DNA from: Gammaproteobacteria bacterium
Lineage (GTDB): Bacteria > Pseudomonadota > Gammaproteobacteria > Burkholderiales > Burkholderiaceae_E
Reading direction: 5' to 3'
DNA: 8,092 nt
Assembly (NCBI GenBank): GCA_030425615.1
Contig: JAUIAI010000082.1
Location: 1-8,092, forward strand
This document shows, one piece after another, positions 5,664-8,092 of this stretch. A program made the translations under genes and the position numbers. The notes beneath the pieces were generated by a model that did no database searches, was not told the origin of the DNA, and saw only the letters and a list, made by a program, of their open reading frames with translations. Numbering within the stretch: the stretch's first letter is position 1; every line of letters begins with the position of its first letter.

Positions 5664-6413
5664 TCAAGCGGCCCGCAGCGGCCGCATCAGCTCGAAGATC
5701 CGCTCCCAGTGGCGCTCCGCCGCCGCGCGGTTGTAGTCCGGGCGTTCCTTGAACGCGAAACCGTGAGTCGTTCCGGGATAGACCTCGATGCGCGCACGCC
5801 AGCCCGAGGACTCGATGATCCCGGGCAGTCTTTGCAGAACACTGTCCGGGACCCAGGGGTCTTCGTCGGCGAATGCGAGGTAGGTCTGCGCCTGGATGCG
5901 CTCGACCTGCCGGTGGGGCGAATCCGGTTCGTCCGTCACGATCCCGACACCGTAGAACGACGCCACGGCCCCGAACGCCTCCGGATAGTGCGCCGCGACC
6001 GAGACGACGAACTGACCGCTCATGCAGTATCCGATGGCACCGACCCGGCCGCCCGCGACGGTGGGATCCGCGCGAATGTGATCGAGCAGGTGGCGGGTGT
6101 CGGCCACGATACCGGCATTCGTGAGGCTCAGTCGGCACTCGTGCATGCGCTCGCGATGCGCGTCGTCCGTACGGATCAGCGCGCGGTCGAAACCGTAGCC
6201 GCCTTCCCGCCCGACACGATAGTAGAGATTCGGCAGGAGTACGACATAGCCCACGGTGGCCAGGCGGCTCGCCATGTCGCGCAGCTCGTCGCGCATGCCC
6301 GGCGCGTCCATGTACATGATGACGGCGGGCCAGGGACCCTCACCGTCGGGCCGGCAGACGAAGGCGTCGAGGATACCGTCCTCGGTGGTCAACTCGACCA
6401 CGGACTCTTGCAT
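5664..6413 (-). CDS. Dienelactone hydrolase family protein
   Basis: The 249-residue product is a cytoplasmic alpha/beta hydrolase of the dienelactone hydrolase (DLH) family. Members open lactones or esters in ring-degradation pathways. The catalytic triad is visible: nucleophile Cys130 in GYCMSG, acid Asp185 in ADEDPWVP, and His217 in TTHGFAF. There is no signal peptide. At the position where classical DLH has the glutamate that activates the cysteine, this protein has Asp36 (MYMDAPGMRDEL). The segment VVLLPNLYYRVG (57-68) is typical of a DLH subfamily common in proteobacteria and actinobacteria whose substrates are mostly unknown. I chose the ATG at 6413 because AGGGAG lies 6 bases upstream; an ATG 14 codons earlier (6455) lacks this and adds an unrelated basic stretch. 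It sits between the FAD dehydrogenase and reductase genes, likely in the same operon. Substrate not determinable. Confidence 0.88.
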   Translation of the reverse strand: MQESVVELTTEDGILDAFVCRPDGEGPWPAVIMYMDAPGMRDELRDMASRLATVGYVVLLPNLYYRVGREGGYGFDRALIRTDDAHRERMHECRLSLTNAGIVADTRHLLDHIRADPTVAGGRVGAIGYCMSGQFVVSVAAHYPEAFGAVASFYGVGIVTDEPDSPHRQVERIQAQTYLAFADEDPWVPDSVLQRLPGIIESSGWRARIEVYPGTTHGFAFKERPDYNRAAAERHWERIFELMRPLRAA

Positions 6414-6429
6414 TGGGTTCTCCCTGTGT

Positions 6430-6448
6430 CCGGGCGCATCGCGCCCGG
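6430..6448 (-). repeat. Perfect 8-bp intercistronic hairpin before the hydrolase gene
   Basis: CCGGGCGC and GCGCCCGG pair around a 3-base loop in the 53-base gap between the FAD dehydrogenase and hydrolase genes. The stem ends 4 bases before the hydrolase ribosome site (6425-6420). There is no T-run, so it is more likely an RNA stability or processing element than a terminator. Confidence 0.55.
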
Positions 6449-6466
6449 CGGCCATTGATGGGTGAA

Positions 6467-8092
6467 TCAGGCCTCGGCCACGGCCACGGCCTGCGACGCG
6501 CCGACCGCGCGCCCGTCGCGTTCAGAAGCCATGTGTCGCGCCGCGATCCAGCCGAACGTCATGGCCGGTCCCAGCGTGATGCCGCCACCGGGGTAATTGC
6601 CGCCCATGATGCTGGCCGCATCATTGCCCGCCGCGTACAGACCCCGGATCGGTTCGCCGGACGAATCGAGCACCCGCGCATCCGCGTCCGTGCGCAGACC
6701 TGCGAACGTTCCCAGGTCGCCGACAACCACCTTGACCGCATAGAACGGTCCCTGACGCACGGGTGCCACACACGGATTGGGCTGGTGCGACGGGTCGCCG
6801 AGCGAACGGTTGTAGGACGTGCTGCCCCGACCGTACGCCGGATCCTCGCCGCGCTCGGCCGGCCCGTTGAATTCGGCCAGGGTCTGCTCGAAGGCCGCCG
6901 GGTCGAACCCGGCCGCCCGCGCCAGTTCGGCCGGCGTGTTTCCACGCACCAGATAGCCGCTGCGGATATACGGTGAAAGCGGCAATGGCGCGGCCTTGGC
7001 GAATCCGAGACCGTAGCGACGGATCGTGCGGTGATCGGCCACGAACCAGGCGCAGATCTCTCCTTCTTCGCCGGCCAGGCTCGCGGTCAGCCCCTGGATG
7101 AAATCGTGATAGCTGTTCGACTCGTTCACGAACCGCCTGCCGTGCCGATTGACCGCGATGACCCCCGGCTTGGAACGGTCGACGAAATGCGGGAACACGC
7201 CATGGCTGCCGTCCGCGCGCGGGACCCGGGACACAGGTACCCACGCCGCCGCGTGCGGGTAGGTCTCGTTCACGGTTGCGCCGACCGACTCCCCGAGCGC
7301 CAGGCCGTCACCGGTGTTCGACTCCGGCGCCGGGCTCGTGTGTTCGCGCCCGGTCGGTGCGTGCGCGAACAAGCGCGCCCGGCGCTCGATGTCCCACGGG
7401 AAACCGCCCGCCGCGAGTACCACACCACGCGAAGCGCTCACCCGCAGCGGCGATCCGTTGCGCTCCGTCTCGACCCCGCACACCCGGCCGCCTTCGGTGA
7501 GAAGCGCCCGGGCCGGTGCCTCCGACCAGAGCGTGACGCCGGCATCCACGGCGGATTTCAGCAACCTGCCTGCCAGCGCATTGCCGTTCGTGAGCCGCAT
7601 CCCGCGGCCGTGCAACGCCCGATCGCGACCGTAACGTACGAGCAGGCGCAGCACGTGTGCCATGGAGCGCGGCGAGCGTGTCGCATTGAAGAAATGCCAG
7701 AGTTCCTCCCCAGAGCCGATCATCAGGCCGAGCAGCGTGAGCTCCGGCAGCGGCGGACGAAGGGATTTGAGATGAGGGCCGAGTTCGCGCCCGTCGAAGG
7801 GCTCCGCACAGATCGAGCGACCGCCAGGCTTGCCGCCCGGCGCATCCGGGTGGTAATCGGCGAAGGTCGGCCCGAGCACGAACGACATGGCCGTTTCCTT
7901 ACGGAAGAACTCGACCATCTGCGGCCCGGCGGCCAAGAACGCGTCCACGCGGGCGGCGTCGAAATGCTCGCCGGTCTCGTGCTGCAGGTACTGGCGGGCC
8001 TCTTCCGGCGAATCCGGCATGCCGGCAGCCTGCTCGAGTGAGTTTCCGGGTATCCAGAGCCAGCCCCCCGAGCGGGCGGTCGTCCCCCCGAA
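6467..8092 (-). CDS. FAD-dependent dehydrogenase, 3-ketosteroid-delta1-dehydrogenase-like (N-terminus cut by window edge)
   Basis: The frame is open through position 8092, so the gene begins outside the window; 541 residues are visible of a family near 560-580. The first visible residues, FGGTTARSGGWLWIPGN, are the conserved segment just after the N-terminal FAD-binding GxGxxG motif, which must lie beyond the edge. The ATG at 8020 is therefore internal. In visible numbering, later landmarks are DYHPDAPGG (79-87), RGVVLAAGGF (222-231), NRHGRRFVNESNSY (315-328) and GNYPGGGITLGPAMTFGW (498-515). Tyr80, Tyr328, Tyr500 and Gly504 are in contexts matching the Tyr119, Tyr318, Tyr487 and Gly491 active-site residues of Rhodococcus KstD1, as I remember them. 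The enzyme would introduce a C=C next to a ring ketone, passing electrons via FAD. Steroid specificity is unproven; related delta4-dehydrogenases and fumarate-reductase-like flavoproteins share the fold. It heads the visible part of a catabolic operon. Confidence 0.85.
   Translation of the reverse strand, partial: FGGTTARSGGWLWIPGNSLEQAAGMPDSPEEARQYLQHETGEHFDAARVDAFLAAGPQMVEFFRKETAMSFVLGPTFADYHPDAPGGKPGGRSICAEPFDGRELGPHLKSLRPPLPELTLLGLMIGSGEELWHFFNATRSPRSMAHVLRLLVRYGRDRALHGRGMRLTNGNALAGRLLKSAVDAGVTLWSEAPARALLTEGGRVCGVETERNGSPLRVSASRGVVLAAGGFPWDIERRARLFAHAPTGREHTSPAPESNTGDGLALGESVGATVNETYPHAAAWVPVSRVPRADGSHGVFPHFVDRSKPGVIAVNRHGRRFVNESNSYHDFIQGLTASLAGEEGEICAWFVADHRTIRRYGLGFAKAAPLPLSPYIRSGYLVRGNTPAELARAAGFDPAAFEQTLAEFNGPAERGEDPAYGRGSTSYNRSLGDPSHQPNPCVAPVRQGPFYAVKVVVGDLGTFAGLRTDADARVLDSSGEPIRGLYAAGNDAASIMGGNYPGGGITLGPAMTFGWIAARHMASERDGRAVGASQAVAVAEA

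Noticed and set aside
4001..5752. A 583-codon open frame on the plus strand
   Set aside because: It lies antisense to the membrane protein and reductase genes, is dominated by Arg, Gln, His and Asp with no domain pattern, and reflects GC-rich codon bias on the opposite strand.
6414..6455. Upstream start for the DLH-family gene at 6455
   Set aside because: It would run through the intercistronic hairpin and ribosome site and adds a non-family sequence. The ATG at 6413 has AGGGAG at 6-base spacing.
7031..8041. A 336-codon open frame on the plus strand
   Set aside because: It is antisense to the FAD dehydrogenase, is Arg-rich with no recognisable motif, and has no fitting context.
1..8092. Mobile elements, CRISPR arrays, tRNA genes
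   Set aside because: Reading both strands showed no transposase, terminal repeats, spaced direct repeats or tRNA-like structure.

Overview
The window is a compact, very GC-rich piece of bacterial chromosome. Every gene I can support lies on the minus strand, so transcription runs from high to low coordinates. Signal-peptide style, Shine-Dalgarno use, codon bias and gene content point to a Pseudomonadota (proteobacterial) genome, probably environmental or marine. I cannot name a genus. I see no tRNA, rRNA, CRISPR array, insertion sequence or phage gene.

In transcription order there are three blocks. (1) 8092 to 3845: a 5'-truncated FAD-dependent dehydrogenase of the 3-ketosteroid-delta1-dehydrogenase type, a dienelactone-hydrolase-family enzyme, a zinc-free medium-chain reductase resembling 2-enoyl thioester reductases (MECR/Etr1), and a small polytopic membrane protein with an internal duplication. 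Gaps of 53, 13 and 45 bases suggest one operon, probably for catabolism of an unidentified organic (perhaps cyclic) substrate. (2) 3620 to 1597: btaA and btaB, overlapping by 4 bases (ATGA). They make the phosphorus-free betaine lipid DGTS from diacylglycerol and S-adenosylmethionine. The 224-base upstream region holds two GC-rich hairpins and a PHO-box-like element, which fits the known role of this lipid in phosphate starvation. btaA appears to start with TTG. (3) 1372 to 1: tauA and the first 92 codons of tauB, the binding protein and ATPase of a taurine-type sulfonate importer. tauA has a roughly 110-base leader with a strong Shine-Dalgarno sequence that has no start codon after it. Two perfect 8-bp hairpins lie between tauA and tauB.

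The three blocks look functionally separate: catabolism, phosphate-sparing lipid remodelling, and sulfonate (S, N or C) uptake. Together they fit a nutrient-scavenging lifestyle. I found no wholly novel system. The best leads are the unassigned catabolic operon, the duplicated membrane protein, and the candidate regulatory elements in front of btaA and around tauA.
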